64,000 nt of DNA from Bryoerythrophyllum caledonicum. Lineage: Eukaryota > Streptophyta > Bryopsida > Pottiales > Pottiaceae. Both the position numbers and the translations under genes were made by a program. This document shows, piece after piece, positions 33,906-45,189 of the stretch. The first letter of the stretch is position 1. Each line of letters opens with the position of its first letter. The stretch is taken from the NCBI GenBank assembly GCA_963971425.1, contig OZ020515.1, positions 5,596,291 through 5,660,290 of the forward strand, given 5' to 3'. Under the pieces are notes generated by a model, which saw only the letters and a program-made list of their open reading frames with translations, had not been told where the DNA came from and did not search any database.

Positions 33906-34267
33906 CTAGGTCAGAAATACTCAAGGAACTTTAGAGGTACAGGTTGAAAAAAAAAGATTATTTAACATGTAATGATATGAAATACTCTTTAACTTTTATG
34001 AGGTGAATGAAAAGTTGGAATGTATAAAAATTTCTCATTCCACACATCCACTTATACTAAAAAATTATCAATAAAATTCATTTGGAAACATGTAGCATGC
34101 ATTGTACATTCATCATCCACATTGACATGGCCGCAACGTAGAAATATTTAATAAACATCGATTAGAAGATCTTAAAAAATGACCTTCTAAATGTACAAAA
34201 TAGTCAACATTGTTCTCACATGAAGACATTATCCACATGGATTACATTACACAAAGACCATGTATGA
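33906..34267. other. Spacer between LINE fragment and converging gene
   Basis: AT-rich, no reading frame of note. Probably includes the 3' UTR of the minus-strand gene ending at 34268. Confidence 0.35.
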
Positions 34268-35500
34268 TTAATCGGAATCTGAGTCAGTATCACGTCTTTG
34301 ACTTGGCCCAGCGCCACTTGAGTACGGCCCGCTTGAATAAACATCATACAAGTTATTGTATTGCCTGTTCATGTAGCGAGATTCATCTTCGAGCCTGCGG
34401 ATGTACTCGTTATGGCTTTGTATTGTGGCTTCATGCATTTGTCTTTCAAACTCGGCATCTTCGTTCTGACGAGGTGGAAACGTTGATGGAGGTGTGTTGT
34501 CTCTTCCATCTAATCTCCGGCCATATCCATCGTAAGGATGGCCATATACGTCGTAATAGACGTGTCCAGGGTTTGGAGTGTCGTGTTCTTCCTCTTTTCT
34601 GGGGGAATTACGACCAGACTCGTACGTATCTCTTGGATGCGTTCGCGTATAGCTGTGAGGGGTGTTGGTCCCTGTACCACATTGGCCGCCATCCAAAGAA
34701 CGACCATATGCATGGTAAGAACCGCCATATCCGTCATGATAGACGAGTGCAGAGTGTGGGGTGGTATGTTCTTCCTCTTCTCCGAGGGAATTACGATGAG
34801 ACTCGTACGTATCCCTTGGATGCGTTGGCGTATAGCTCTGAGGGGTGTTGGTCCCTGTACCACATTGGCCGCCTTTGTAGTAATGGCTGCCACTCCCCCC
34901 ACCAAATGTTACAGGCGTGGAACCCATATCATTGCCACGGTTGTAGTCGTTGTAGTTATGTCCCCCGTACTCTTCTGGAGGTGTCTGCTGTTGTTGGTGG
35001 GCATCGGGATCGTCCCCGGATCTTCGGTTTGACCAACGTGGCCAACAATCACTCGGTTGATTCCAGGTGGTTGGTATAAAATGGGCAGTTCGATCCATCA
35101 GGCTGACATTGCGGCCCGCCACGGTGCGCCAGTCCACATCCTTGTGTAGGACGATTTCCGCCCAAACCATCGCCATGTTCGAATACAACATGATCTCCGG
35201 CCTCGAGTTACGCACACCCACCGCACCAGTGACCTCATGATATCGATGGCGGAAATGGTCGCTCAGACAATTGCTCGCTAGACCTTCGCGCCGCGGCCCT
35301 GATATCCTCGCTTGTGCCCTTGGCCACAACTTCATGAGGTGCTTCATCTTCACGTACCTCTTGCACATGGTGCAAGTCCACAACCTCTCTTCCTCGTCCT
35401 GCCATCCGTACTCCGCAACAACATCTGGATCGTCCGTTGCGTCCCAATCCATCTCGGGCGCTTTGCCCTTTGGAGCAACGGGCCGGTTGGACCTTGGCAT
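34268..35500 (-). CDS. 410-residue protein with a Cys/His N-terminus and a duplicated 61-residue repeat
   Basis: An uninterrupted ATG-to-stop frame. The ATG at 35498-35500 follows a plausible splice acceptor (ctagttag), so a 5' non-coding exon is likely. Residues about 40-90 read LWTCTMCKRYVKM...SDHFRHRYHE, a Cys2 plus His cluster that could be a BED-like or other zinc finger. The middle is Gly/Tyr-rich. Two tandem copies of a 61-residue unit (34508-34690 and 34691-34873, 183 bp each) carry GTGTNTP and HPRDTYES. A short coiled segment (FERQMHEATIQSHNEYIRRLEDE) in part precedes an acidic DTDSDSD end. It is the only long intact frame in the window. The function is unknown; an hAT-type N-terminal half is one option. 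Confidence 0.6.
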   Translation of the reverse strand: MPRSNRPVAPKGKAPEMDWDATDDPDVVAEYGWQDEEERLWTCTMCKRYVKMKHLMKLWPRAQARISGPRREGLASNCLSDHFRHRYHEVTGAVGVRNSRPEIMLYSNMAMVWAEIVLHKDVDWRTVAGRNVSLMDRTAHFIPTTWNQPSDCWPRWSNRRSGDDPDAHQQQQTPPEEYGGHNYNDYNRGNDMGSTPVTFGGGSGSHYYKGGQCGTGTNTPQSYTPTHPRDTYESHRNSLGEEEEHTTPHSALVYHDGYGGSYHAYGRSLDGGQCGTGTNTPHSYTRTHPRDTYESGRNSPRKEEEHDTPNPGHVYYDVYGHPYDGYGRRLDGRDNTPPSTFPPRQNEDAEFERQMHEATIQSHNEYIRRLEDESRYMNRQYNNLYDVYSSGPYSSGAGPSQRRDTDSDSD

Positions 35501-35545
35501 CTTCTCTAACTAGAACAAACAATTAAATGAATGAATGGGAATTAA

Positions 35546-35760
35546 CCCCTAAAGTTCCTTGACAATTTCCCTCAAAAACTATAAGTGATACTAACTTTCA
35601 AACCAGAAATCCAAAAAATAAAATAAAAATATGTCCACGAAGCTCTTATCAAAGGCAATGTAGAATAAAAATTTCAGAGAAAATTGATTGGTTATCAAAT
35701 TTTAGGAACCTGCCCCAAAATCAAGGAATCCACCCGAAGGAGATTGTGGTCGTTTAGGGG
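35546..35760. mobile_element. TTAA-type MITE (215 bp)
   Basis: Ends CCCCTAAA / TTTAGGGG flanked by TTAA at 35542-35545 and 35761-35764. The interior ('actaactttcaaacc', 'aaatccaaaaa') matches the relic at 56230-56432. It sits just upstream of the gene at 35500, perhaps in its first intron. Confidence 0.8.
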
Positions 35761-35905
35761 TTAAACGAATTAAAAAATAAAAAATATCCCACCACTCGAG
35801 GGGGCGCAAGCGATTCGGCAGAATATGCCAAAGCGACCAGCTCGCCCACTAGAGTGTGGGAGAAAGGTCGGCCGTCCGCCTTTTATGCCGACCGCGAGTG
35901 GCGGA

Positions 35906-36105
35906 NNNNNNNNNNNNNNNNNNNNNNNNNNNNNNNNNNNNNNNNNNNNNNNNNNNNNNNNNNNNNNNNNNNNNNNNNNNNNNNNNNNNNNNNNNNNNNN
36001 NNNNNNNNNNNNNNNNNNNNNNNNNNNNNNNNNNNNNNNNNNNNNNNNNNNNNNNNNNNNNNNNNNNNNNNNNNNNNNNNNNNNNNNNNNNNNNNNNNNN
36101 NNNNN
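35906..36105. other. Assembly gap (200 N)
   Basis: Exactly 200 N; real size unknown. It hides the very end of the long-TIR element that starts at 36106, the 5' part of the SINE it probably interrupts, and perhaps the right end of the hAT-like element. GC-rich GGCCGTCCGCC words just before the gap resemble 26555-27010. Confidence 0.95.
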
Positions 36106-37747
36106 ACTTGAATTAGAATGTTGTATTATGCTATAAACAACAAAATCTTTTGACATTTTCAAAGAAGGTAATATTCTTTGCACAAGTGAAACCTCCTTTG
36201 TTATCGACAGAAAAATACCATTGAGCAATGTAGTTTAGAGGTAAAGACGTGTTTTTAAATGACTTGTCTTAAGGTCATATTCAAATTTATGAAGCATAAT
36301 GTCGAATCATCCAATGTCCATATATCTCATGTGTAAGGACCCTTTGGAACAATCCACGAATTATTCTTTAAAAGCATGGGGTGGTTGAAATATATATTTT
36401 TAAATTGTTGGGGTTATGATCATTTATCACCTAATTCAACCAGATGTAAAGATGGTGCATTCAAAAGCATCCTCTCAAGGCCATAATGGTCCAAAGTCAA
36501 AGTGGTTGCTTCACATCAGTTCTTACCAAATGCTGTCAATTTAACTTTTAATTGATTAAACCTTGCGAAAGTTAGATGAAACTCCAAAAGGCTTTGCTTC
36601 TAAGGGTGACACCTTCAAAAGGTCACATTAAACATGTCTATTGTAAAAGCAATGGATGTAGGGGGTTTGTTGCTCTTCATATATGTATTATATTTGGAAC
36701 ATAGAGAATTTGTTTTTACATCGATGTTAAATGGTTTCACTTTTAGTTCTCTAAAATGTGCAAACTATTTATATGTTTCTTAACTTTTTTGTTTATCTTT
36801 TCATGCCCCTTCTTAACATTGGATTCAATTGTAGAATACTTATATATTAAGAGTATTACCTTCTTCTAAGATTCCAAAAACAAAGTATTTTCTTTGTTGT
36901 TAAAAAACATTTTAACCCAAATAAAGCACGTTTACACTTCTTGGGGAAGTTGGGAAAAAAAAGTAATCTCGAAGGGGCCACTAGCAAAAATTGTAGAAAC
37001 TACGTACAATAAAGAAATAGGAGCAAATATATTCAATTAGGATAAATTTTATGAAGAAAGTACATGTAACATACATTGCTTTAAAAGTGTGAAATTTGAT
37101 TATAAATAATATATAATTAGATATAATGTCAAAGAACTATGTAATTGGTACATACAAAATATCATGGAAAAAATAGGTACAAAATTTGAATGGTAGATTC
37201 TATTGATTTAGGTTCTCACTATTTCTCAAGTAAAGCGGGTATTTTTTTATGAAAGTCTATGGATGAATTAATGGGAGGGTTAGAGGGTTGGAATAAACAA
37301 CATATTTTTTAATAAGTGGTACATTCCTAATTTATTGTGGGGCACTCATGCAACATTTTATTGTTGGATAACTTGTACATTTCCTCCGTGGTTAGAAGCT
37401 TACACTACCCCTTATGTTTGGGGATTTATATATTTCCCTCTCATTGCATATTTAAATAATTCCTTTGTAAAGTTAAGTTGCGTAATTCCTTTGTAAAGTA
37501 AAGTTAAAGGGTTGTTACACAAGGGATATATGGACATTGGATGATTCGACATTATGCTTCATAAATTTGAATATGACCTTAAGACAAGTCATTTAAAAAC
37601 ACGTCTTTACCTCTAAACTACATTGCTCAATGGTATTTTTCTGTCGATAACAAAGGAGGTTTCACTTGTGCAAAGAATATTACCTTCTTTGAAAATGTCA
37701 AAAAGATTTTGTTGTTTATAGCGTAATACAACATTCTAATTCAAGTA
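36106..37747. mobile_element. Non-autonomous element with ~231-bp terminal inverted repeats
   Basis: 36106-36336 is the reverse complement of 37515-37747 with only a handful of differences, starting (GGT)ACTTGAATTAGAATG. The outermost bases of the left end are lost in the gap. TIRs of 200 bp or more are typical of Mutator-like elements. The 1.2-kb interior is AT-rich with no coding frame. The right end abuts a SINE body without its head, so the element probably interrupts that SINE. Confidence 0.82.
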
Positions 37748-38023
37748 CCAACATAGTCCACCCAATTATGGTGGGGGGTCCCATGGCTCCGTTATATGGG
37801 AACCCACAAAGTCCTTGAGGGAGATAAAATGTCGGTTGTCTCTAATGCAATTAGTGTAGGGGAGCACTTAGAGTAGAAACGTATTTATCCTCGAGAGGGG
37901 GAAGTAGTTCTATACACACTAGCCTATGTCCCGTGGCCATATGCTTAGTGAAGAGAATGAACAAACACTACATTCACGCCGGTTCCATTATAAGACCGTA
38001 GTTCTTCTTCTTCTTCTTCTTCG
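37748..38023 (+). mobile_element. SINE, second copy, 5' part missing
   Basis: Begins inside the body ('atagtccacccaattatggt') and runs uninterrupted to a (TTC)n tail at about 38010-38023. It shows the intact junction 'gcacttagagtagaaac' that the 14.7-kb element splits in the other copy, which makes it the key reference for that insertion. Confidence 0.88.
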
Positions 38024-38289
38024 CAAGTCCAATGGAACCATTTAAAGTAAATAGCTGCTATATTTGGTTCCGACAAGATCTTGGCATTCCTCAATCATCA
38101 CGGCAATTATGTCCTTCCCTAGAAGTTGGAAGGAAAACTAAATTTACAATATAAATATAGTTTTTCAACGCATGGGAAGAATGAAGGCCTTTTCCAAGGC
38201 GAGAATGGAGTTTGCCCAACTTTGTTCCTCTGCTACCTTCAAAGGGTTGAGTCCCCACCCTCACGTCCCCGCCCCTAACGTCCCCGCCC

Positions 38290-38790
38290 CTTCCCCGCCT
38301 AATTTTGGACTCAAAAAACTTTGGATGGCCATATTTCACTCAAAAATAGCCCAAATCAAGCGTTGGAGGTGTGTTTTGACATCTAAATTTTCCGTGGATG
38401 CCGAAAAACATCTCATAAGCTTAATTTGGACAATTTCTGAGTGAGATATGGCCATTCAAAGTTCTTGATTCCAAAATTAGGCAAGGAGGGGCGAGGACGT
38501 CTCCGCCCTTGTTGTTTAGGGGTGGAGACGTCCCCGCCCCTAACGTCCCGGCCCCTTCCCCTACTAATTTTGGAATTAGCAACTTCAAATGGCCATATTC
38601 ACTCAAAAATAGTCCAAATTAAGCATATGAGATGTTTTTTGACATCTAAATGTTTTGTAGATGCCGAAAAACATCTCATAAGCTTAATTTGGACTTTTTT
38701 TGAGTGAGATATGGCCATTTGAAGTTTCTGATTCCAAAATTGGGCTGGTAGGGGCGGGGACGTCTCCGCCCCTACCATTTAGGGACGGAG
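38290..38790. repeat. Array of two long hairpins with GC-rich palindromic spacers
   Basis: Two successive palindromes (about 38300-38480 and 38570-38735). Each arm reads 'atggccatat..cactcaaaaatag..ccaaat' and its complement around a centre near 'gacatctaaa..tttgtagatgc'. They are separated and flanked by GGGGCGGGGACGTCTCCGCC-type GC palindromes (38490-38560 and 38755-38785). Frames across the region are symmetric artefacts. Confidence 0.8.
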
Positions 38791-38929
38791 GTGTCCTCGT
38801 GCCTAATATACTATTTTATATAATCAACTATTCATTTTTTTTTGTCTAAATCTTGCGTGGCAACATTTTAGTGCATATGTGGCTGCCACATTGCTTGTTT
38901 TTTACCTTGCGGGTAAGTCAATTTTATGT

Positions 38930-39016
38930 TGACTGTATCGGATGGGCGAGTGCTCTACCGGATGGGCGAATCGGACGGACCGGCGAACCGGATGTCCGTC
39001 TGGTATGACAACCCTG
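38930..39016 (-). mobile_element. hAT-like right terminus
   Basis: Ends ...GGTATGACAACCCTG. Its reverse complement, CAGGGTTGTCATA, matches the end at 60039 and resembles the left end at 26535. Repeated CCGGATGGGCGA / GGACCGG words lie just inside. No partner duplication found. Confidence 0.5.
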
Positions 39017-39197
39017 GTCTGTGCTAAGATAAAACTTCTAGTGAGTTTGTAAGAATAAAGACGGATGAACCCGGATGAAATCCCTAATTGATCCTAAAGC
39101 TGCTAAACGGACTGCCGGATTAGTTAACGGAACTCCAAGAAAGTCTGTCATCCGGAGCTGTCACTATCAGCTGCCATCATTAGCCGTACTAACGGCC

Positions 39198-39245
39198 ACC
39201 TATAAAAGGCTGCGGCGCAAGAGAAACCTCTTTCTTTTTATGTCT
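39198..39245 (+). promoter_or_regulatory. TATA box of the gag-like frame
   Basis: CACCTATAAAAGGCTG at about 39199-39214, followed by CT-rich sequence. It lies about 235 bp upstream of the first ATG of the frame at 39434. It resembles the promoter at 27015. Confidence 0.5.
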
Positions 39246-39433
39246 TCTTTGCGTATTGTGCTTCCACTCCAGCTTTTTTTTTCTCTCTCTCTCCCTCATT
39301 CTCCTAACAGCCGGCCGTTAGGGTTTGTTAGCTTAGACGGTTAGAATGGACCTGTGTCCGTTAGGGAGGGTTTTTGTGAGGACGGTGCGTACAGGGACAA
39401 CATCGAGAGAAAGAGAGGAAGTAGGCAGACTCG

Positions 39434-41348
39434 ATGAAGACGGTCTCCATGGCCAAGAAGAAGAGAACAGACAGAGATTGGCGAGGGAAGCGAGATGAAG
39501 AGCCGGCCGCTGCGCTTCCACCATTGACGAAGGTTCTACCGGAGATCCCTACAGACCCGAACGACTACAACCTTCTGAAGGAGAGCTTGAAGGCCATAGG
39601 CTGCGACGGCTTTTTTGACGTTGCTTGAGGCATCTGTGAGGAGGTGTACGTCCGGGAGATGATAGGAACGCCGGACCAGAATTACGAAGGGATGATGCGG
39701 GCCCATCCAAAATTCTAGGGAGTTCCGGAATGGATACAGGCGTACGACTTCCGGGCCGGCTCCACCAAGGTAGTGAAACGGCGAGACGAGTTCCTGATGG
39801 AGGAGTTCAAAGGGAAAGCCAATCCAAAGGAGGGGTACAGCTTCCAAGATTTGAAGCATCAGGTCGCCAAGTTAGTGCTAGGGTTTCTAAACCCTATCTT
39901 CCATCCAGAAAAGTCGAAGCGAATAGTGGCAAAGTGGGCCTGTACCTTCCTCAGAGCACTCCGGGGAAAGATACTATTGGACTTGGGAACGCTCATAAGC
40001 GAGATGATCAACCGGCTCGTGGCCAACCTCTAGAAGGTGAAGAAATCGGCAACCCCACTGGCCTTCTATGTGGCGTAGTTCTACTGCCATCACCAGCAGC
40101 TCACCCAGACTGAGTAGAGGGAGTACGACGAAGTCCTCAACTTCCAGAAGTATGGAGGTGAGGAGACAGAAGAAGAGTCCGGAGGGGCAGCAGAACCAGC
40201 GCCAGAATCAACAACCACGGACACCCCAGAAGAAGACCGGAGGGCCCAGAAGCGGGCTTGAGAGAAGAAGCCGATACCGGAGGATCCGGACACCTGTAGT
40301 ACGTCCGAATCTTCAGGAGCAGACGAGTCCGGGCCGTCCGTGGAAGCCAGCCGGAAGAAGAGGAAACTCGACCCTGAAGACTCCAAGGGCCCGATGAAGG
40401 AGATCGACGACATCCTATGCGGGCTAACCTGGAGAGTGGGAGCTCTCAACGAGCTCAACTACGTCATGAAGACCGGCGTAGAACATGTCTTCCAGAGTTT
40501 GGGGCTCGACCGGTTGGAAGAGGCGATCCGACCGATAAAGGATCTCCAGAACAAGGAGATCTCCCTGAAGGCAGTGCATTTAGAAGTCACCAACCTGTAC
40601 ACGTCCAACACAACGTTGACAAAGCAAGTAGCACACTTGCGACAAGAGACAATACTGGCAGTGGTGGCCCGAAAATAGGCGGAGGCAAGAGCGAACGCAT
40701 CGGTAGCCGCCTTGACGAGAGTCCGGGAGGCCCTGAACTTTTCGGTGGACACGGTCAACCGGGGCAAGCTCTTCACCGAACTGGTGGAGAAGGAAAAGAA
40801 GGTGAATATGGCCAACATCTTCCGGTTTGTCCTTGATCAAGCGCAGAAGATGGGCCAAACTTGGCAGCAGATGAAGCTTTTGGTGAGCAACATCACTCCG
40901 GTGGATTTGGAAGACCAGGCGGCCCAAGTACTGGAAGACTTCATGACCCCGGGCCGGAGCACGGCTCCTCCGGAACCGCCAGAGTCCGATCCGGCTCCAG
41001 CTCCGGGTACCTCAGCAAATCCGGAGGACCTCGATACTCTGTCACCTTGGACACCCGTGGAAGGTATTGTATCTCCCAACCCCAACACGGATGAGATACT
41101 AAAGAATCTTCCGGATTTGCTGACGCCTCCGACAATGCGCTTGCCTGAACCTCCGGAAGAAGCCAAACCCCAAGCACCACCCAAGTCAGTGTCCTGGAGG
41201 CTGGCATATGGACCAGGGAGCCCTCCGAAAGTTATAGGGACTTGGTCTAGGAGGCCAAACCGACTTCTGAGCTGGAATGACCGACACCTCCAATTCCGGA
41301 AGTTGCACCGGAACAGTAACCACCACCTCAGGATTCTAGGACTCCGGT
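39434..41348 (+). pseudogene. Unknown gag-like protein, one frame with seven internal stops
   Basis: A single frame of about 640 codons with no frameshift. It is interrupted by TGA 39626, TAG 39716, TAG 40031, TAG 40076, TAG 40115, TGA 40259 and TAG 40676, and ends at TAG 41348. The start MAKKKRTDRDW is basic. The middle (DLKHQVAKLVLGFLNP...RGKILLDLGTLISEMI) looks helical and capsid-like. A segment rich in Glu/Thr and then KKRKLDPED (possible nuclear signal) follows. The C-terminal half is a coiled region, then Pro/Glu-rich (PPEPPESDPAPAPG). No protease, integrase or reverse transcriptase is visible downstream. It could be the gag of a large non-autonomous LTR element or a DNA-element cargo protein. 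I do not recognise it. Confidence 0.6.
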
Positions 41349-44300
41349 AGCCAGGGCTTCTCTAGCGGCTGAACCGTCGACCTGGAAGGGCAGCTCTTTG
41401 CCGGCAACATCAAAGATGGCAAGGGGTAACCAGCGGGTTCCGGTGGAGATCTCCCCCTCGCGCAGAAGTGGGAGAAATCAGGCACCGGGTGCCCCGACTT
41501 AGGTTAGTACTTAGATATAGCATTTTTGGGCTGTAATTCCAGACCGATAGCGATTAACGATGGGGCTCTAGTGCACCCGGCTGCTGGCGGAATCAAGTGC
41601 CAGCTTTTGTAAGTTAGGGTAGGAAATCTGGTGTCCGGAAATTTTTCCGAGGTTATAGGATCTTAGATCCAATCTGAAACTTTCCCGGATTTCTCAGATC
41701 TTTTAGATAAGATCATGCGGATTTCCAATAGATGGGTGGAAGGCTAAGTTTAGGAGGAATTTAGCGAGAGGGAAATTATTCACGACCCACATCAGGAGAT
41801 TGCCTGGGAGAGCTGGAGGACTATTGCAGAGGTGTTCCTGGTAGTCTCCATGGTCCGGAAGTAGCCAGGAGGGGAAGAGATGAACTGCAGAGGTGTTCCC
41901 GGTAATCTCTAGGACGCGGAAGAATCCTTGTTACACTGGATTCCGATTGAGGCCGGAGTTTACCCCCAAGATAGGAAAAAACTTGATGTATAGGACTAGA
42001 TGGAGAACTCTAGGTAAGAGGTAACACCTTCGCGGAGAATCGCAATCGTACTTACCGGAATGTCGTTGTAGTCCGGATTTGTCTCTATGTGACTGCGTTC
42101 GGAAGGCCATCCGGATGTTGTGAGAGTCTAAGTCTAGCAGCAGCAATCAATCACCAGTTAGCGGAGTAGGGAGAGTTGTGTCCGGTCACTATAATTCTGG
42201 AGCAATGGGTGTCTAGCCACTTAAAGTCACAAGGCATTGGAGAATTTGGCCACTTCCACAAAACATGATTAGTGGCCTTCCAGTCACTTGCTTAAACCTT
42301 CCGGAAGACTCTCTGAGGGGGAGCAGAGAATAATCAAACTACCTATCGGTTGACCGGAACCTAGTTCCGGCAATCATTGTACAAATTCCGGACTCCGGAG
42401 GGATCCGGATCCGTAATACATGAATGAATAGAAGGGCTAACTCATGAATGATTGATGTAATAGTTTAGTTTTGGGGAATATTCTGAAAAGAATACTAGGT
42501 CTCTGTGGGAACGAAACCGGATTGGTTTACTTTGGAGGCATGTAGTAACGATTGAGTGCATACCGGAGGAATACTGACTCTACACACTGCAACACCATGC
42601 GGTGGAATTGAGCAGTTCACCGTATTGGACTGGTGGGAGTCGTGATTAGAACTCGGTGGCATGTCAAGCTTGCGTTTGGTAGACCCAAGAATCTCCGCCC
42701 CTTCAAGCCCGCCTGTCTTTGAGAAAAGATCCTCCATCCCTTGGAAACTCCTGAAGGCTTCTACTGTGAGTTTGAGATCACTAGAACATTGGGAAGATCT
42801 TAAACGAAGCGTACCTTAGTCTGGAACTTTCTCGGAGGTGCCCCCCTTTAACCATGCTTGATAGGAAGTGATTTGCATGAAAGCCCGGATGAGGTCATCC
42901 ACTGTGGCTGTATATAAACACGTTATGGTATTTTTGGATTGTTGGAGCCAATCATTGTGGACTGTCTCCACAAGGTTGCAGGATGACATGTCCGTTCACC
43001 CGTCAAGTGTGAGGTTCTGATAAAATACATCCACTCTCATTAGTGGGTTCACTAATAAGTCATTCTAACGAACAAGATAAATTAAAAGAGGCATGGGAAG
43101 AACTCTTGGTACTGGAGCATGAGGTGATCTATGATCTTTGAAAATGTGATCTATGATCTAGACCATGAGCATGAGGTGATCTTTCTTGTATTAGTGCATG
43201 GCACATGCCTACCAAGTTTATTTTAATCGACATTGACCATGTTCGTGGCCATGTTCTTGCACCATGTCTATTGAAGGTTGTCCTGCTTGATATCGTGATC
43301 TATGACTTTCTCGTTGTTCTGGGGATCGTGACGAGCACATTATATTGCTCTTGTATTAGATGGATTTGCACCATGGGGATTTTGGAACTGAGGCTTTCAC
43401 ATGAATACAGTTGATGCTGAGAACCCGAGGCACTAAGTGCGATAATTTTAAGGATTTTAGGGTTTTAGAAAGACAACAGCTTCAGATACGTTCTAAGTGC
43501 TTTGCAATCTCTTATAGGAATTGGGGGGATTTTGGCAAAGGTACAGAGCAGTTGCAAGCGGACGAGGTTCCATAAACGAGTGTTGGGGTGAATCTTCACG
43601 ACAGACTGAATTCTGTCCAAAATTTGCTTTGTTGTTTTTTGAAGATGTTCTCCAGTTCATCTATGCATTTGTAAAGATACCTTTGTTATCAATTGCCTTG
43701 TGCAATTGTTGGATGAAAGGCGACAATCATGCTTTTGTTAGATTTAGGGTTTCAATAAAATTTCAATTTAAGATGTAGTGTGCTGAATATGTGGCGTGAC
43801 CATGTTCATGTCACTGGAGGACGGGACATTGCTTACCAACTCCTGATCGGACGCGCAAAAACTGAAGCAGATCAAGTTTAGGAGCGAGTACAATCCAAGG
43901 TGAGTAAGCATATGCTCATCGACATTGTCAAACATGATTTGCATAACATCATTGACCCTTGAAGGAACATTGAATTTGGGCACTTGGTAGGGCTAGACTT
44001 GTAAATGCTTGAGCTTTGATGTGCGTTAACCGTCGTGTTCCATGTTGTGCTCGTCGTGATTGCTAGGGTTGGTGCATGATCCTGCTCGTGAAACTAGCAT
44101 GCACATGAGTGGCCTTGCAATGCATATGGAACCAGTGGGCTCCAAATCTATACACAATCCTGGAATCTGATACCTTGTTTTCTAAACTCGCAATTGTCGT
44201 CATCTTGAATTGTGGTGCCTTTTAACGATGCATCATGCATTCTCTTGCTTTTGTTCATGGCTTGCTCACAATAATATTTACTTCTGCTTCTGTTTGTATG

Positions 44301-44459
44301 TGCACCTTGTTGTGCGCGGCCAGGGATTGTTGGTGGAATGTCTGGTTTCCTTGTCATGCTATAGCTCAAGTTTATGGTGTGAGTATGTGATGGTCATTAT
44401 GTTGTGGTATCTCTAATGATCCACATGAGGGACTTCATTTTAGATCCAGCTCTGGCATG
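41349..44459. other. Non-coding stretch, no recognised feature
   Basis: 41349-42450 is rich in TCCGGA/CCGGA words like the preceding frame and is probably the 3' part of the same element. The rest is ordinary AT-rich sequence without a credible gene, LTR pair or TIR that I could find. Confidence 0.4.
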
Positions 44460-44599
44460 GGAGGATTAGGGCATGTTGTCTTCGGACATGGACACAACAG
44501 CACATGACATTAGCACGGCGGCTCAAAACACTGGCAAGAGTTCTGGGGATATGGGCACGTTCTCTAACAACATGAGTTTGCTTGTAGAGGAGTTGAGCA

Positions 44600-45185
44600 T
44601 GGAGCTTTAGGTGGGGGATGAGGCAATCCAGGCTCCGGAGATGGATTGAGGCTTGGAGTCAACGGAGCAAGCATTGAGGAAGTCCATTTGTGGGACTTTG
44701 TTCGATGTTCTACAGAGGACCAGAGGTCTATCTTCCCTCACATGCCCGAGTTTTACATCCCCTTGTGTCGGATGTTGCCCATGACGGAGGTCCGTTTTTC
44801 AATGAAGCCCAACATTGAGAAGCTGAAGGGTGAGTTTGTGAAAGGGGTACCACCCGAGTTTGGCATGTTTCTACGTTGTTCTTAAGAATTTCTCTATGGT
44901 GGAGAGTGAGGTTCTTCCCGAAGAACGTGCAAGTTGGTCAGAGCTCTAGCGGGAAGAGGATAGAAAGTTTGAGGCAATGATTAACGGAAGGTCAAAATTA
45001 TAGAGGCTTTCAAACCAATATTTTTATGTATGGAATAGAAATCACTATCACCTTGCTTGGATAGAGGTCGTCTCCACCATGCACAAGAATGACGTAGAGT
45101 TCCACATTTTGGTGCGGGCGGTGTTGCTAGAGCCAATGTTGGGGAATTAACACATCCTCATGAACGCTATGACCAACTAGAGCAA
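44600..45185 (+). pseudogene. Unrecognised gene remnant
   Basis: A coding-like stretch (GVNGASIEEVHLWDFVRCSTEDQ ... MKPNIEKLKGEFVKGV, in part) for about 80 codons to TAA at 44883. It continues in another frame (SMVESEVLPEERASWSEL ... YVWNRNHYHLAWIEVV ... HILVRAVLLEP) with stops, to a possible GTGAGT splice donor near 45186. The xWNxNHxxxAW phrase vaguely recalls ParB/sulfiredoxin-like folds; I give that little weight. Confidence 0.35.
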
Positions 45186-45189
45186 GTGA

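Noticed and set aside
36340-37510. Transposase gene inside the long-TIR element
   Set aside because: The interior is AT-rich with no frame of useful length, so it is non-autonomous.
26535-39016. A single hAT element from 26535 to 39016
   Set aside because: The 8 bp outside the two ends (gccaaaag and gtctgtgc) do not match, and unrelated elements lie between; kept only as separate ends.
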